Below are positions 9,544-19,788 of a stretch of DNA of 64,000 bases, piece by piece. Source of the DNA: Archangium violaceum (GTDB lineage: Bacteria; Myxococcota; Myxococcia; Myxococcales; Myxococcaceae); contig NZ_CP069338.1 in the NCBI RefSeq assembly GCF_016859125.1, forward strand, positions 10,667,501 through 10,731,500, written 5' to 3'. The stretch's first letter is position 1. The number at the start of each line of letters is the position of its first letter. The position numbers were made by a program, and so were the translations under genes. The notes below the pieces were generated by a model that was given only the letters and a program-made list of their open reading frames with translations, did not search any database and had not been told where the DNA came from.

Positions 9544-12288
9544 TCATGGCGAGGCAGCTACCGCCCCGGAGACCACGAAGTCGAAGACGGGCCTGGTGGA
9601 GCCCCCGATGGTGACGGGATTGGTGAAGTTCGCCGGCTCGACCACCGCCCCCGGGATGGAGGCTGTCAGCGTCCACTGCCCCGCCGGAATGGGACCCAGG
9701 CTGTACCTCCAGAGGCCCTGCTCCGAGCTGTAGTAGGAGGTGCTGGTCCTCAGCCCATCGGTGATGGTGGCGGGCCCGGTGGCCCCGGAGATGGTGCCAG
9801 AGACGTACCAGCCGCTGGAGGTGAAGTTCTTCCCCGTGACGGTGGCGCCCTGGACCTCGATGGGCAGGGTGAAGCCGGACGGGGTGAACTGCCAGCCCTG
9901 CAGTGTGGCCGTGAGCGAGTGGAAGCCGTCCGGCACGCCCTCCAGGGTGTAATCCCCATTGCTGTTCGTCACCGCGGAACGGGTGCCATTGCTCACGCGC
10001 ACACCGGCCAGTCCGCTTCCCGCGTGCGTCACCCGGCCCTGGAGCGTGTAGCCGGGGATGGCCCTCGCGGTGAAGTCCAGGCCCTCCTGAGCGCCGGACA
10101 CCGCCACCGGCACGGTGAATCCGCGCGTGAGGGCGTAGCCGTAGCGGCTGGCGCTCAGCGTGTGGTTTCCCGCGGGCACGTGGGTGAGCGCATACCTGCC
10201 GTCCGAGTCGGTGTACGTGACGCGAGTGCCGGTGCCATCCGAGATACGTACGCCCGCGAGTGGAAGTGTCCCGTGCGTCACCCGCCCGGAGAGGACGAAG
10301 GAGCTCGGCGTGCCCACCTTCACCAGAACGGAGGCGCTGGCGGTCTGGCCCTTCATGTCCGTCACCGTGCACCGGACACGGTAGTCCCGCGCGGTGCCGA
10401 AGGTGCGGGAGACGGTGGGGCTGTTGGTTCCAAAGGTGTCATCCCCGAAGTCCCAGGAATAGGCGAGTGCGTCTCCATCCGGATCCTCCGCGGTGGCGGT
10501 GAAGGTGACGGCGCCATTGAGATCCACCGCGGTGGTGTTCGCGCTCACGGAGACCTGAGGCGAGCGGTTGCCCGGGAAGCTCCCCAGGTTCACCACGACA
10601 TCCAGGGACTGGGGCTGCGTGCCTCCGAGGCGTACCGGCGTGACGTGGATGCCGGCGTTCTCGTCGGAGAAGGTCCTGCCAATGACGAGCGCGGAGTCGT
10701 TCCGGCCGCTGGGGCTGCCGGGTGTCATGTCGAGCAGATGGCTCACCTGGGAGCTCGGATAGCCCCAGTTGATGGAGACCCCATTCATGAACCAGCGGTT
10801 CGCGGTGACGGACTGGCGGAAGTCCACCCAGTAGCTCTTCGAGTCATTGGAGCGCGGAATCCGCAGGGCATACGTGCTGGAACCAGAGGGCTCGAGTGCG
10901 TAGAGGCGGTAGGTGCCACTGGTCGTCACAGTCTGCACCTGCGTGGTCTGGAGCCACCCGAGCAACGTCTTGAACCAGGGATTGAAGTCATACTTCGGCG
11001 TGCCGTTGGAACCCATGGTGTCGAACGGGTGGCCGTAGTCCACGTTCGTGCCGTCACCGATGCTCAGTCCATTCGTCGTCGACCAGGCGTTGGCGTGACG
11101 CAGGCCAAGGTTGTGCCCCAACTCGTGCGCGATCACCCGGAAGGAAAACTCTCCGTTGACCCACTGTCCCTTGCGCCCCACCGAGGCGAGCCCGGCCCAG
11201 TCGCTGTAGATCTTCTTGAACCCGACGATGTCCAACTCGTAACCGGCCGTGTCCCAGCCCGCGGCCAGCGCGGCCTCCCGCGCGTGCCGCTGCAGGGTCA
11301 CGTAGTCGTTCTTGTAGTAGGCGGCCGTCTCGGGCATCCGGAACACGGGCGTCACGGTGACTCCGACCGTGGTGCGCCCGTAGGAGCTGGCCTTGAGGTA
11401 GTTGCTCACGGACGTGTCGATGAGCGACTGCACGGAACTGGCGGAGACGGGCTCGCCGGCCAGATCGCTGAAGTCCACCCGGATGAGGAGCACGCGCTTG
11501 TGGCCCTCCGTCCAGACGGAGAGCGGCGAGACACCGAGCGCCGAACGGTCCTGCTCCCGGCCCTTGTCCTTCAAGGACTCACTGAGCACGGACAGACGTT
11601 GCTGCTCGCACAGCACCATCACCCCATCTCCGACATGCACGCGCAGGCCGCCACCGGCGCTCAGGTTCCTCCCAGCGCACGAGGTGTCCTGTCGCACCGG
11701 CAGTCCTCGCACGCTCTCTTCTGGAGCCAGCACCCGCACCGGGCTGTCGCTCACCGCCATGCGGTCGTCGAGCAACACACCGTGCAGCGGGATGTTCTCC
11801 TGGCTCGGCTGCTCCAACCGCCAGCCATAGACGAAGGCCCGGTACGTCCGGCCCGCGAGCGTCACGAACCGCTCGACGTGCTCTTCCTGCTCCGAAACGC
11901 CCTCGGGAGGCAGGGCGCTGATGACGCTCAGTTGGCCCATGCCGCTGAAGGGCTGTTCCAGGTGCCGCAGCACCTGCTCCGGCATCTCCCTTCTCACATG
12001 GAAGACCACCTCGTGCCGCAGCGCCTCACGGGGAGCCCCGGAGATGAGCGCCGAGAGGGCCACCCGGCGTGTCATTGCAAGGGATTCGCCTTCGGGCACG
12101 AGGGCCGGTCGGGCCGCGGCTTCCGTTCTCAGGTAGCGCTCCGCCCAGGCATCGAACGCCGTGAAGGCGTCGGCGCCCACCACCGCGGCATGGGGCGCGG
12201 CGGCCGGAGGGGTTGTCTGGTTACAGCCAAGGAGAAACAGGGTGGCGAGCCAGAGACTCGTCCACCTTCGGCGCAATGGCAGGGTCAT
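9544..12288 (-). CDS. Secreted zinc metalloprotease lipoprotein (M6/M11 type) with PKD and regulatory repeats
   Basis: 914 residues from ATG 12288. The lipoprotein signal ends LFLLGC (Cys18). A propeptide-like region is followed by the catalytic domain with AHELGHNLGLRHAN (HExxHxxGxxH, three zinc-binding His) and DTMGSNG downstream as the Met-turn, as in gametolysin-type metallopeptidases. A PKD domain (NRSPQVSVSANTTAVDLNGA onward) and three carboxypeptidase-regulatory-like beta repeats (SGRVTHGTLPLAGVRISDGT, LQGRVTHAGSGLAGVRVSNG, a weaker third) finish the protein. It probably acts at the cell surface or outside the cell in prey or matrix degradation. A longer frame to 12366 adds residues before the signal peptide and is not preferred. 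Confidence 0.9.
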   Translation of the reverse strand: MTLPLRRRWTSLWLATLFLLGCNQTTPPAAAPHAAVVGADAFTAFDAWAERYLRTEAAARPALVPEGESLAMTRRVALSALISGAPREALRHEVVFHVRREMPEQVLRHLEQPFSGMGQLSVISALPPEGVSEQEEHVERFVTLAGRTYRAFVYGWRLEQPSQENIPLHGVLLDDRMAVSDSPVRVLAPEESVRGLPVRQDTSCAGRNLSAGGGLRVHVGDGVMVLCEQQRLSVLSESLKDKGREQDRSALGVSPLSVWTEGHKRVLLIRVDFSDLAGEPVSASSVQSLIDTSVSNYLKASSYGRTTVGVTVTPVFRMPETAAYYKNDYVTLQRHAREAALAAGWDTAGYELDIVGFKKIYSDWAGLASVGRKGQWVNGEFSFRVIAHELGHNLGLRHANAWSTTNGLSIGDGTNVDYGHPFDTMGSNGTPKYDFNPWFKTLLGWLQTTQVQTVTTSGTYRLYALEPSGSSTYALRIPRSNDSKSYWVDFRQSVTANRWFMNGVSINWGYPSSQVSHLLDMTPGSPSGRNDSALVIGRTFSDENAGIHVTPVRLGGTQPQSLDVVVNLGSFPGNRSPQVSVSANTTAVDLNGAVTFTATAEDPDGDALAYSWDFGDDTFGTNSPTVSRTFGTARDYRVRCTVTDMKGQTASASVLVKVGTPSSFVLSGRVTHGTLPLAGVRISDGTGTRVTYTDSDGRYALTHVPAGNHTLSASRYGYALTRGFTVPVAVSGAQEGLDFTARAIPGYTLQGRVTHAGSGLAGVRVSNGTRSAVTNSNGDYTLEGVPDGFHSLTATLQGWQFTPSGFTLPIEVQGATVTGKNFTSSGWYVSGTISGATGPATITDGLRTSTSYYSSEQGLWRYSLGPIPAGQWTLTASIPGAVVEPANFTNPVTIGGSTRPVFDFVVSGAVAASP

Positions 12289-12368
12289 GAGGACCTCGAG
12301 GCGGGTTGGGTCCCGCGACCCCAGCAATCGCCATACCGGGAGCGTGCACTCCCGAACACCCTCCAACC

Positions 12369-12384
12369 TCCTGGAATCCCAGGA
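12369..12384. promoter_or_regulatory. Palindrome upstream of the metalloprotease gene
   Basis: TCCTGG-AATC-CCAGGA: perfect 6-bp arms with a 4-bp centre, about 80 bp before the protease start codon. The position suits an operator, but no regulator is identified. Confidence 0.3.
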
Positions 12385-12499
12385 TTGCCATGTCTCTCAA
12401 AAATTGAAAAACTCGCAAAGCGTGCGAGGTCCGCAAACTTTTCACCTCTTCCTGCGCACTTGTTGCAGGGCATGAGGCGAGCGGGCGCGAACACGAGCG

Positions 12500-13587
12500 G
12501 TGTTCACTGCCGACGTCACCGGCGGCCCAGACCTTCTCGATCCGGATCGCACCGTCATTGGCGACATGAACCCGCACGACTTCGGCGAAGTAGCCGCGAT
12601 GCGAGAAATAGCAGGCGATGCCTCTGCCGGTGCGTGGCGGGAGCGTGCCCTTGCCCCAACCGGATTTTTCCGCGACCAGCTTCAGCACGTCGCGCATGCG
12701 TCCGGTGTGGAAGGCAGCCGGTTGGAGGGCCGTTCGGATTGGGTGGCACCGTCAACTCACGCGGCTCGCCCAGCAGCTCGAGCTGGAACTGCAACGGATC
12801 CTTGCCGGCGGCGTGCGCCAGCTCGTCCAGGAACGACTGGTGGACAAAGGCCAACGCGTTGCTGCCCGGCGCGCGCAGCGGCCCGGTTGGCACGCCCAGC
12901 GGCATCACCGAAACGCCCAGCTCGATGTTCGGTACGAGCTGCGCCGGGAGCTCGTTGGGCGACATGCCGGCGCTGCGCGCGAAATTCTCACCCTCCCCAA
13001 AGCTGACGAAGTGGTCGCGGAAGCCGGTGATGCGGCCGTGGGCATCCACACCCGCCTGGAAGAAGTGAAAGCCGGCGGGGCGGTAGAAGTCGTGCTGGAT
13101 GTCGTCTTCGCGGCTCCAGACCAGCTTGATCGGCACACCGGCTTGTTTCGAGATCGCCGCCGCTTCGACCATGTAGTCGTTCTGCAGGCGCCGTCCGAAG
13201 CCTCCGCCAGCCCGGACCAGGTGGATGGTGACGTCGCTTTCCTTCACGCCCAGCGCCTGAGCCACCAGCGTGCGCCCCGGTTCGGGATTCTGCGTCGGCG
13301 CCCAGATCTCGACCTTGCCGTTCTTGTACGACGCGGTGCAGTTCCGCGGCTCCAGCGTTGCGTGTGCCAGGAACGGAGGCCGGCGGCGCCGACGCGGCGC
13401 ATCTCGTCGTAATGCAGCGTCGTCGCCATGCTGCCTCCAGCGACCTGCCGGCCGTATTGGGTCGCGTCGGCGAGCGCCTGCTCGATCCAGCCGGCAGCGG
13501 CAGGGAAACGCTGAGCAGCAGACCGCCGCCCATCGCAGCGGAAGCCTTCAGGAAGGAGCGGCGCGAGGTGAGGGTCGAACCGTCCAT
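12500..13587 (-). pseudogene. Molybdopterin-binding oxidoreductase (IorB/xanthine dehydrogenase type), wrecked
   Basis: The 5' end at ATG 13587 is intact, with a GGAGAG ribosome site and a Tat signal ([15 protein letters not shown]). Reading then breaks several times: a frame change after the signal and a large gap. A long intact piece (about 13265-12700) with [39 protein letters not shown] and [18 protein letters not shown] is classic for the molybdopterin subunit. A further frameshift near 12700 leads to [18 protein letters not shown] and ends at about 12500 without the usual C-terminus. Only about half of the ~700 residues survive. No iron-sulfur partner gene is nearby. Confidence 0.85.
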
Positions 13588-13747
13588 GTTCAGCTCTCCC
13601 GCGCGTCCACCTTGTGGGTTTTGCCGTTGACCTGGCTGAAGGACCCAGGCGAGGACGTCCAAATCGCCCGCGCCGTGGCCACCGTCTGCAACTCCAGCTC
13701 GCACGCCGAGTCCACGTGCCGCCCGCCTACCTGCCGGGCTGGCCCGG

Positions 13748-16366
13748 CTAGGGCAGGAGCTCGACGTACCCTTCTGTTCCATGCACGCGGATGCGTTGCC
13801 CATCCTGGATCAGCCTGGTCGCATGCTCCACGCCGACGACGGCCGGCAAGCCGTATTCCCGGGCGATCACCGCGCCATGGGTCATCAGTCCCCCCACCTC
13901 GGTCACCAGGCCCTTGATGGTCACGAACAAGGGCGTCCAGCTCGGGTCCGTGAAGGAGGTGACCAAGATATCCCCCACTGCCAGATCTGCGTCGGCCATG
14001 TCCAAGAGGACGCGGGCTCGTCCCTCCACCACGCCCGAGGAGACCGGTAGACCGACGATGGCTCCGGCGGGGAGATCGGCTCGTTTGTACGCACCTGCGA
14101 CGATTTCACCATCGGACGTGATGACCCGCGGTGGCGTCAGCTTCCGGTATCGTTCGTGCTCGTCCTTTCGCCGGCTGACGATCTGGCCATCCAGCTGGTT
14201 CGTGCGCACGACTTCGCGAAGCTCCTGGAAGGTGAGATAGTAGATATCTTCCTTTTCATGGATCACGTGGGCCTGCACGAGCTGATCGGCTTCCTTCAGC
14301 AAGGCCTGTTTATAGAGGAAGTAGCGATTGACGATGCCGTATTTTGGGTATTCACGGTAGCCGATGAAGTTCCGGAGCCGGCTGATCATCCGTTGCGCTT
14401 CTCCGGCTTTTTGTTCCCCATCCGGCAATTGCTTCAATCGCGCCAGTAGCTCCTGTTCCTTCTTCAAGGCCTCCTGCCGCCCCTGCTCGAACTTCCGGCT
14501 GCCGGCCCCGGGCTCGAAGGTCTTGATGTTGCCGAGGATCAAGGGGACGAGGGTCGTGGGGCTTTCGCGCCAACGCGTCCTCGTCACATCGATTTCCCCG
14601 ACGCATCGCATGCCGAATTTGTCGAGATAAGCGGAGATGGCGTCGTGGGCTGCCTGTCCACCCTCCAACCCGGCCAGGCCCTCCAAGAAGCCCTCATCCT
14701 TGGCATTTTGCAAGTATTCAACCACCTCCGGATGAGGCCGGATCGCGTCCGCGACGTCCAGGAGCGCCAGCCCCATTTCCGAGGTGATGTTGTTCGGCAC
14801 GGACTGAGAGAGCGTGTCCGCGGCGTTCTTCTCGCCCAACCACGCCATCATCTTCTCGTTGATCCAAGACGAAGCGTTCATGGCGGCCATGAGCACGCTG
14901 AAGCTCCGCGGTTCAAACAAGCTCTTCTTCAAGTGCTGAATGTCTTCCAGGATGAAATCCAGTAATTCCGTTCCGGATTTCGTTTGGATGTTCCGCTTCA
15001 GCGCTTCGATCGACGTCTGGCTGCGCGCGATCAAATCGGCGACGATCGCCGGATCGTCGTCGATAGGCGGGTGGGAACCCGCGGGCGACATACCTGGCTT
15101 GCCTTGAGCAGGACCCGGTGCAGGTGGATCCGCGGGCGACGGTTCGATGAAATCGCCCCGCTCGATGAGGGTCATGAGGGCGTCCTCGATGAGCGGATCG
15201 GATCGGCCCAGGGCATCCAACACGACGCCCCGGCCAACCGGTGAAGCCAGCTCCTTCGTGAGATCGACGAACAACCTCCCACCCGCCGCATACATGGGGC
15301 GAGCGGCGGTCAACTGGAACAAGGACAGTCCCAAGGGGTTCATGGGGTCGGTCATCATTTGTTGATGGCCGACGGATACGAAGACGTGGTTGCCTCGCTC
15401 ACCCACATCCGGGATGGGGTACAGGGTCGTGATGGGCCGGCTCTGGACGATGTAGAACGCGTCGTCGACCAGGCACCACTCGATATCCTGGGGATGACCG
15501 AAGTGCCCTTCGATCCGCCTGCCCAGGCGCTCGAGCCGCACGATCTGCTCATCCGTCAGCACGGGGCTGTTCTGCCGCTCGGGCTCGATCGCCCGCTCCT
15601 GCGTACCGCCATCCGCCAAGGCCCAAGTCGCCAGCTTCTTGGTGGCGACCGTCTTCTCGATGACCTGGCCGTTCCGCACCTTGTAGCCATCGGCGTTCAC
15701 CAGGCCGGAGACCAAGGCCTCACCGAGGCCGAAGCCAGCCTCGATGGATGACACCTTCCGGTTCGATGTCATGGGATCGGCCGTGAACAAGGTTCCGGCC
15801 GCCTGCGGGACGACCATCTTCTGCACCACCACCGCCATGTGGACCTTGCGGTGGTCGAAGCCGTGTCGAAGGCGGTAGGTGACCGCCCGCTCGGTGAAGA
15901 GCGACGCCCAGCACCGGCTGACGTGCGCCAGGATCGCCGGCTTCCCGATGACGTTCAGGTACGTGTCCTGCTGGCCCGCGAAGGAAGCCGTCGGCAAATC
16001 CTCCGCCGTCGCGCTGGACCGGACGGCATAGGCAGCTTGCTCGCCAAGCCTGGAAAGGAAGCCGGTGATCGCTTCCTGAACGTCTTCAGGGATGGCCATC
16101 CCTTCGATGATCGTGCGGATCTCCGCGCTGAGCTCCCGGATTCCATCCCGGTCTTCCTCCTTCAGACGCGACAACCGATCGAGCCATTCGCCCATCGTCG
16201 GCGCTTCTCCCAGGAGCCGCTGGAAGGCTTCGGTCGAAACGCAAAAGCCATCCGGCACGCGGATCCCTTCCAGCCTGGAAAGCTCCCCCAGGCTCGCGCC
16301 TTTCCCCCCGACAACCATGAGTCGGGTTCGATCGACCTCCTGGAAACCAAGCACGTAAGCACGCAT
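13748..16366 (-). CDS. rph: Rifampicin phosphotransferase
   Basis: 872 residues; ATG 16366 follows GGAGGTGA. It matches the dikinase Rph along its whole length: an N-terminal ATP-grasp domain (GGKGASLGELS, AVRSSATAEDLPTASFAGQ, EWCLVDDAFYIVQSRPITT), a central rifamycin-binding domain, and a C-terminal swivelling phosphohistidine domain with His830 in GGLMTHGAVIAREYG. Rph moves the beta-phosphate of ATP to the C21 hydroxyl of rifamycins and inactivates them. The related PEP synthase has the His domain in the middle and lacks the rifamycin domain, so that alternative is unlikely. I see no rifampin-associated promoter element upstream. It stands alone. Confidence 0.93.
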   Translation of the reverse strand: MRAYVLGFQEVDRTRLMVVGGKGASLGELSRLEGIRVPDGFCVSTEAFQRLLGEAPTMGEWLDRLSRLKEEDRDGIRELSAEIRTIIEGMAIPEDVQEAITGFLSRLGEQAAYAVRSSATAEDLPTASFAGQQDTYLNVIGKPAILAHVSRCWASLFTERAVTYRLRHGFDHRKVHMAVVVQKMVVPQAAGTLFTADPMTSNRKVSSIEAGFGLGEALVSGLVNADGYKVRNGQVIEKTVATKKLATWALADGGTQERAIEPERQNSPVLTDEQIVRLERLGRRIEGHFGHPQDIEWCLVDDAFYIVQSRPITTLYPIPDVGERGNHVFVSVGHQQMMTDPMNPLGLSLFQLTAARPMYAAGGRLFVDLTKELASPVGRGVVLDALGRSDPLIEDALMTLIERGDFIEPSPADPPAPGPAQGKPGMSPAGSHPPIDDDPAIVADLIARSQTSIEALKRNIQTKSGTELLDFILEDIQHLKKSLFEPRSFSVLMAAMNASSWINEKMMAWLGEKNAADTLSQSVPNNITSEMGLALLDVADAIRPHPEVVEYLQNAKDEGFLEGLAGLEGGQAAHDAISAYLDKFGMRCVGEIDVTRTRWRESPTTLVPLILGNIKTFEPGAGSRKFEQGRQEALKKEQELLARLKQLPDGEQKAGEAQRMISRLRNFIGYREYPKYGIVNRYFLYKQALLKEADQLVQAHVIHEKEDIYYLTFQELREVVRTNQLDGQIVSRRKDEHERYRKLTPPRVITSDGEIVAGAYKRADLPAGAIVGLPVSSGVVEGRARVLLDMADADLAVGDILVTSFTDPSWTPLFVTIKGLVTEVGGLMTHGAVIAREYGLPAVVGVEHATRLIQDGQRIRVHGTEGYVELLP

Positions 16367-16753
16367 CCCTTCACCTCCCTCGTCGAAGGGCGCCACTATA
16401 TGCCTGAGGGGGCTCGCGCGCCGAAGCCAGCCTCGCACCAGCCGTGAGCAGGCCCAGGTGCTCCAGAACCCGTCCGTCTTCAAGCCCCTCTCCCGCTGTC
16501 GAATCCCGGACGGATACGTAGAGGCAGTGCAGCCCGCTTGGGGCACACACCTGCCCTGGTCCTGTCTATTGAGCAGCGAGGCAGGGGCCTGGGCGTTTTG
16601 ACAATCACTGCTCCGGGCTCCACACCACACGCTCTGAGTTGACTCCCGTGCTGGGGCCAGCCTCCCACGCTGCGTGGGCAGTCCCAGGGACTGCACCGCC
16701 TCACCTCCGGTGTTGGCCGCGGCCTACAGACCCGGCGCCCTCTGTTGTCTCGA
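16367..16753. other. Intergenic region upstream of rph and the lipoprotein cluster
   Basis: About 390 bp between divergently transcribed units. No open frame with gene-like content. It must hold the rph promoter, but I cannot point to one. Confidence 0.5.
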
Positions 16754-16823
16754 GCCTACAACCCCCACACCGCAGCCTCGTCGTTTCGCGGGTTTGGCGT
16801 TGGTCCGCCCCTTGCTCATGGGG
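16754..16823 (+). promoter_or_regulatory. Sigma-54 promoter module (copy 1)
   Basis: The core at 16801-16816 reads TGGTCCG-CCCC-TTGCT, matching the -24/-12 consensus TGGCACG-N4-TTGCW with correct GG/GC spacing. The ~45 bp around it (GTTTCGCGGGTTTGGCG upstream, CATGGGGC downstream) recur almost unchanged at 23266-23335. The shared upstream part may be the activator binding site. It lies 53 bp before the lipoprotein start at 16869, and an FHA-type sigma-54 activator is encoded at 18420. Confidence 0.75.
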
Positions 16824-16868
16824 CGCACCGTCGTGTTCAACTCTCAACCCGCTTCGTGAATCACCCCT

Positions 16869-17234
16869 ATGCGCATCTCTTCCTCCCTCTCCCTGCTGTC
16901 CCTGCTTCTCCTTCTCCCCGCGTGTGGCCCGACCTCCCGCGCCGATGCGCAAGACCAGGCCACCGACTCCGCCTGCGACTACTACGACGCGTGTGAGGAG
17001 ATCGGCTCCGGCGAGGGCAAGCAGTTCCAGGACCGGAGCGAGTGTGAGGTGAAGATCCGCGATTACTTCCAGGCCGTGTGGACGGCGGATAACTGCCCTG
17101 CCATCAACGAGAAGGGGCTCGAGACGTGCCTGGAGCGCATCCGCACCACCTCGTGCTCGAGTGCAACGGACTTCATCAACACCGCGCTCCTCGTCTGTGG
17201 CGCGGGCTCGGTCTGCCAGGACGTCGAGGACTGA
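16869..17234 (+). CDS. Small Cys-rich lipoprotein (DUF6184-like)
   Basis: 121 residues. The lipoprotein signal ends LLLPAC. The mature part has evenly placed cysteines in the pattern ACDYYDACEEIG, ...DNCPAIN, LETCLERIRTTSC and LVCGAGSVC, matching the myxobacterial lipoprotein family annotated as DUF6184. Function unknown. Expression is probably sigma-54 dependent because of the module just upstream. The kinase gene at 17346 follows after 110 bp. Confidence 0.75.
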   Translation: MRISSSLSLLSLLLLLPACGPTSRADAQDQATDSACDYYDACEEIGSGEGKQFQDRSECEVKIRDYFQAVWTADNCPAINEKGLETCLERIRTTSCSSATDFINTALLVCGAGSVCQDVED

Positions 17235-17345
17235 GCGTTCGGTGGAGCGGCTCGATGGGCCGCTCCTCTCCGCCCCTCCGGGCCGTCTCCGCATCAGGTC
17301 GAGTGTTCGGAGCGAGGGGCGTGGGAGGCCCGCTATATTGGCGCC

Positions 17346-18353
17346 ATGACGCAGGGAGGAGAGGCAGGCGCGGTGGGCCGCTACCGGCGGGTGTCCCGCC
17401 TGGCGCGCGGTGGAATGGCGGAGGTGTTCCTCGGCGTCCTGCCCGGGCCCGAGGGCTTCGAGAAGCCGGTGGTCATCAAACGCTTGCTGCCGGAGCTGGC
17501 CGGACAGGAGGCCTACCGGCAGATGTTCGCCCAGGAGGCGCGGCTGATGGCCACCTTCGGCCACGCGCACGTCGTCTCGGTGCTGGACTTCGGGCTGGAG
17601 GCGGGCGCGCCGTACCTGGTGCTGGAGTACGTGGAGGGGGTGGACCTGGCCCGGGCGCTCGCCGCGCGAGGACCGCTGGCACCCGCGCTCGTGCGGCACC
17701 TGGGCCTGTGCCTGCTGCGCGCGCTCGAGCACGTGCACGGCCTGCGCGACACCCGGGGCGAGTGGCTGGGGCTCGTCCACCGCGACGTGAGCCCCGCCAA
17801 CGTGCTGCTGGGGCACACCGGCGACGTGAAGCTGGGGGACTTCGGCATCGCCAAGGGGCTGCGCACGCCCTCGCGCACCGCGCCCGGCAGCACGCGCGGC
17901 ACGCTGCGCTACATGTCCCCCGAGCAGGTGCGCGGCGGCCCCCTGGACGCGCGGGCCGATCTCTTCTCGCTCGGGGTGCTCCTCTACGAGGCGGTGGTGG
18001 GCCGCAGCCCCTTCGCCGCGGCCACGGACGCGCAGTTGCTGCTCGCCGTGCGGGACGCGCGCCTGGAGCCCGCCGAGCACCTGCTGCAACGGGCCGGGCC
18101 GGCCCTGGCGGGCGTCCTCCAGCGAGCCCTGCGCCCCCACCCCTCCGAGCGCTTCGCCTCCGCGGGAGACATGGCTCGCGCCCTGCTGGACGTGGACACC
18201 GGTTCCGGGGCGGAACAGCCCTGGCACGTGGCCGGGCTGGTGGCGGAGACGCTCGCCGCCGGTCGTACCCCAGGGGCCTCCGGGCCCGGGAAGAGAGCCG
18301 CGAGCCCGTTCTCCGCCGCCCTCCTCGAAGGCCAGGGGGACGAGGAGGCGTGA
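17346..18353 (+). CDS. Soluble Ser/Thr protein kinase
   Basis: 335 residues. Glycine loop LARGGMAEVFLG, Lys45 in VVIKRL, HRD 145-147 in LVHRDVSPANVL, DFG 165-167, and SPEQVRGGPLDARADLFSLG: all catalytic elements are present. There is no membrane segment; the last ~50 residues are a Pro/Gly/Ala-rich tail. First kinase of a plus-strand run (17346-23210) with small gaps. The FHA protein encoded next is a natural phosphothreonine reader for its targets. Confidence 0.9.
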   Translation: MTQGGEAGAVGRYRRVSRLARGGMAEVFLGVLPGPEGFEKPVVIKRLLPELAGQEAYRQMFAQEARLMATFGHAHVVSVLDFGLEAGAPYLVLEYVEGVDLARALAARGPLAPALVRHLGLCLLRALEHVHGLRDTRGEWLGLVHRDVSPANVLLGHTGDVKLGDFGIAKGLRTPSRTAPGSTRGTLRYMSPEQVRGGPLDARADLFSLGVLLYEAVVGRSPFAAATDAQLLLAVRDARLEPAEHLLQRAGPALAGVLQRALRPHPSERFASAGDMARALLDVDTGSGAEQPWHVAGLVAETLAAGRTPGASGPGKRAASPFSAALLEGQGDEEA

Positions 18354-18419
18354 CGCCGGCGTGCCCCTTGATTCCTCGCCCCGTGCCCTCCCGGACGGAA
18401 GGTGCTATGCACGGCTGGC

Positions 18420-19760
18420 ATGTCAGGGCGTACCGAGCTCATCCCCGCGCAGACACCGGCCAGCGGGCTCTCCGTTCAGAGGGTGAACCTCGAGGTGTCG
18501 GCCGGCCCGGACGCGGGCACCACGGTGAGCAGCTCCGCCGAGAAGATCACCCTCGGCACGGCCCCGGGCAATGATCTGGTGCTCACCGACACCACCGTGT
18601 CGCGCTTCCACGCCGAGCTGGTGCGCGAGCGCGGCGGCTACCGTGTGAAGGACCTGGGCAGCACCAACGGCACGCGGGTGGACCACGTGCGCGTGCAGGA
18701 CGCCTATGTCGCGGACGGCTCCACGCTGACCTTCGGCGGCACCACGGTGCGCTTCTCCCTGGTGGCCACTCGGGACGTGTTGCCCCTGCACCCCGAGCCC
18801 CGCTTCGGCGGGCTGGTGGGCGAGAGCGCCGTGATGCGGGCCCTGTTCGCCCAGCTGGCGCGCCTGGCCGCCACGGACGCCACGGTGCTCGTCGAGGGCG
18901 AGAGCGGCACCGGCAAGGAGTTGGTGGCCGAGGCGCTCCACCAGGCCAGCCCGCGGGCCTCGGGCCCCTTCGTGGTGGTGGACTGCGGCTCCATCCCCGC
19001 CGAGCTGGTGGAGAGCGAGCTGTTCGGCCATGAGAGGGGCGCCTTCACCGGAGCCACCCACGAGCGCCGGGGCGCCTTCGAGGCCGCCAGCGGGGGCACC
19101 CTCTTCCTGGACGAGCTGGGCGAGCTCCCCCTGGCCGTGCAACCCAAGCTGCTGCGCGCGCTGGAGCGCCGGCAGGTCAAGCGCGTGGGCGCGGATGGGT
19201 ACCGGAGCGTGGACGTGCGCTTCGTGGCCGCCACGCACCGCGACCTGCGCGAGGCCGTCAACCGCGGACAGTTCCGCGAGGACCTGTACTTCCGGCTCGC
19301 CGTGGGCATGGTGCGCGTGCCACCGCTGCGCTCGCACCTGGAGGATCTGCCGCACCTGCTGGAGCACCTGTGGACGGAGACGTTCCGCTCGCTCGGCCTG
19401 CCGCCCCGGCCCTTCACCGCCCCCAGCCCCGAGACGCTGCACCAGCTCTCCACCCTGCCCTGGCGCGGCAACGTGCGCGAGCTGCGCAACTTCGTCGAGC
19501 GCAGCGTGGCCCTCTCCGGCGCGCTGGATGCCTCGTTCCTCCAGGCGGCCAGCGCTCCGGCGGCGTCGGCCGGGGCCCCCACCGTGCGCGTGGAGCTGCC
19601 CTACAAGGAGGCCAAGGAGGCCTGGCTCGCCCACTTCGAGGAGACGTACCTGCGCCAGCGCCTGGCGGCCTCGGGCGGAAACGTGAGCCAGATGGCGCGC
19701 GAGGCCGAGGTGGACCGGGCCCACGTCATCAAGCTGTTGCGCAAGCACGCGGTGCGCTGA
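18420..19760 (+). CDS. FHA-domain sigma-54 activator
   Basis: 446 residues from ATG 18420 (a GTG six codons upstream is the alternative). The FHA domain is at ~25-115 ([28 protein letters not shown]), the AAA+ activator domain at ~130-365 with Walker A GESGTGKE from 160, the sigma-54-contacting GAFTGA loop at 207-212 and Walker [13 protein letters not shown]. The C-terminal Fis-type HTH is in [20 protein letters not shown]. In myxobacteria such proteins couple Ser/Thr kinase signals to sigma-54 promoters. Candidate targets are the two sigma-54 modules at 16801 and 23313; this is inference from proximity. Confidence 0.92.
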   Translation: MSGRTELIPAQTPASGLSVQRVNLEVSAGPDAGTTVSSSAEKITLGTAPGNDLVLTDTTVSRFHAELVRERGGYRVKDLGSTNGTRVDHVRVQDAYVADGSTLTFGGTTVRFSLVATRDVLPLHPEPRFGGLVGESAVMRALFAQLARLAATDATVLVEGESGTGKELVAEALHQASPRASGPFVVVDCGSIPAELVESELFGHERGAFTGATHERRGAFEAASGGTLFLDELGELPLAVQPKLLRALERRQVKRVGADGYRSVDVRFVAATHRDLREAVNRGQFREDLYFRLAVGMVRVPPLRSHLEDLPHLLEHLWTETFRSLGLPPRPFTAPSPETLHQLSTLPWRGNVRELRNFVERSVALSGALDASFLQAASAPAASAGAPTVRVELPYKEAKEAWLAHFEETYLRQRLAASGGNVSQMAREAEVDRAHVIKLLRKHAVR

Positions 19761-19788
19761 CGTCCATGCTCTCCCCTTCCCCCGTGCC

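Noticed and set aside
9340-13068. 1242-codon plus-strand frame over the metalloprotease gene
   Set aside because: Pure shadow of a long high-GC minus-strand gene; the minus frame has signal peptide, HExxH motif and PKD domain.
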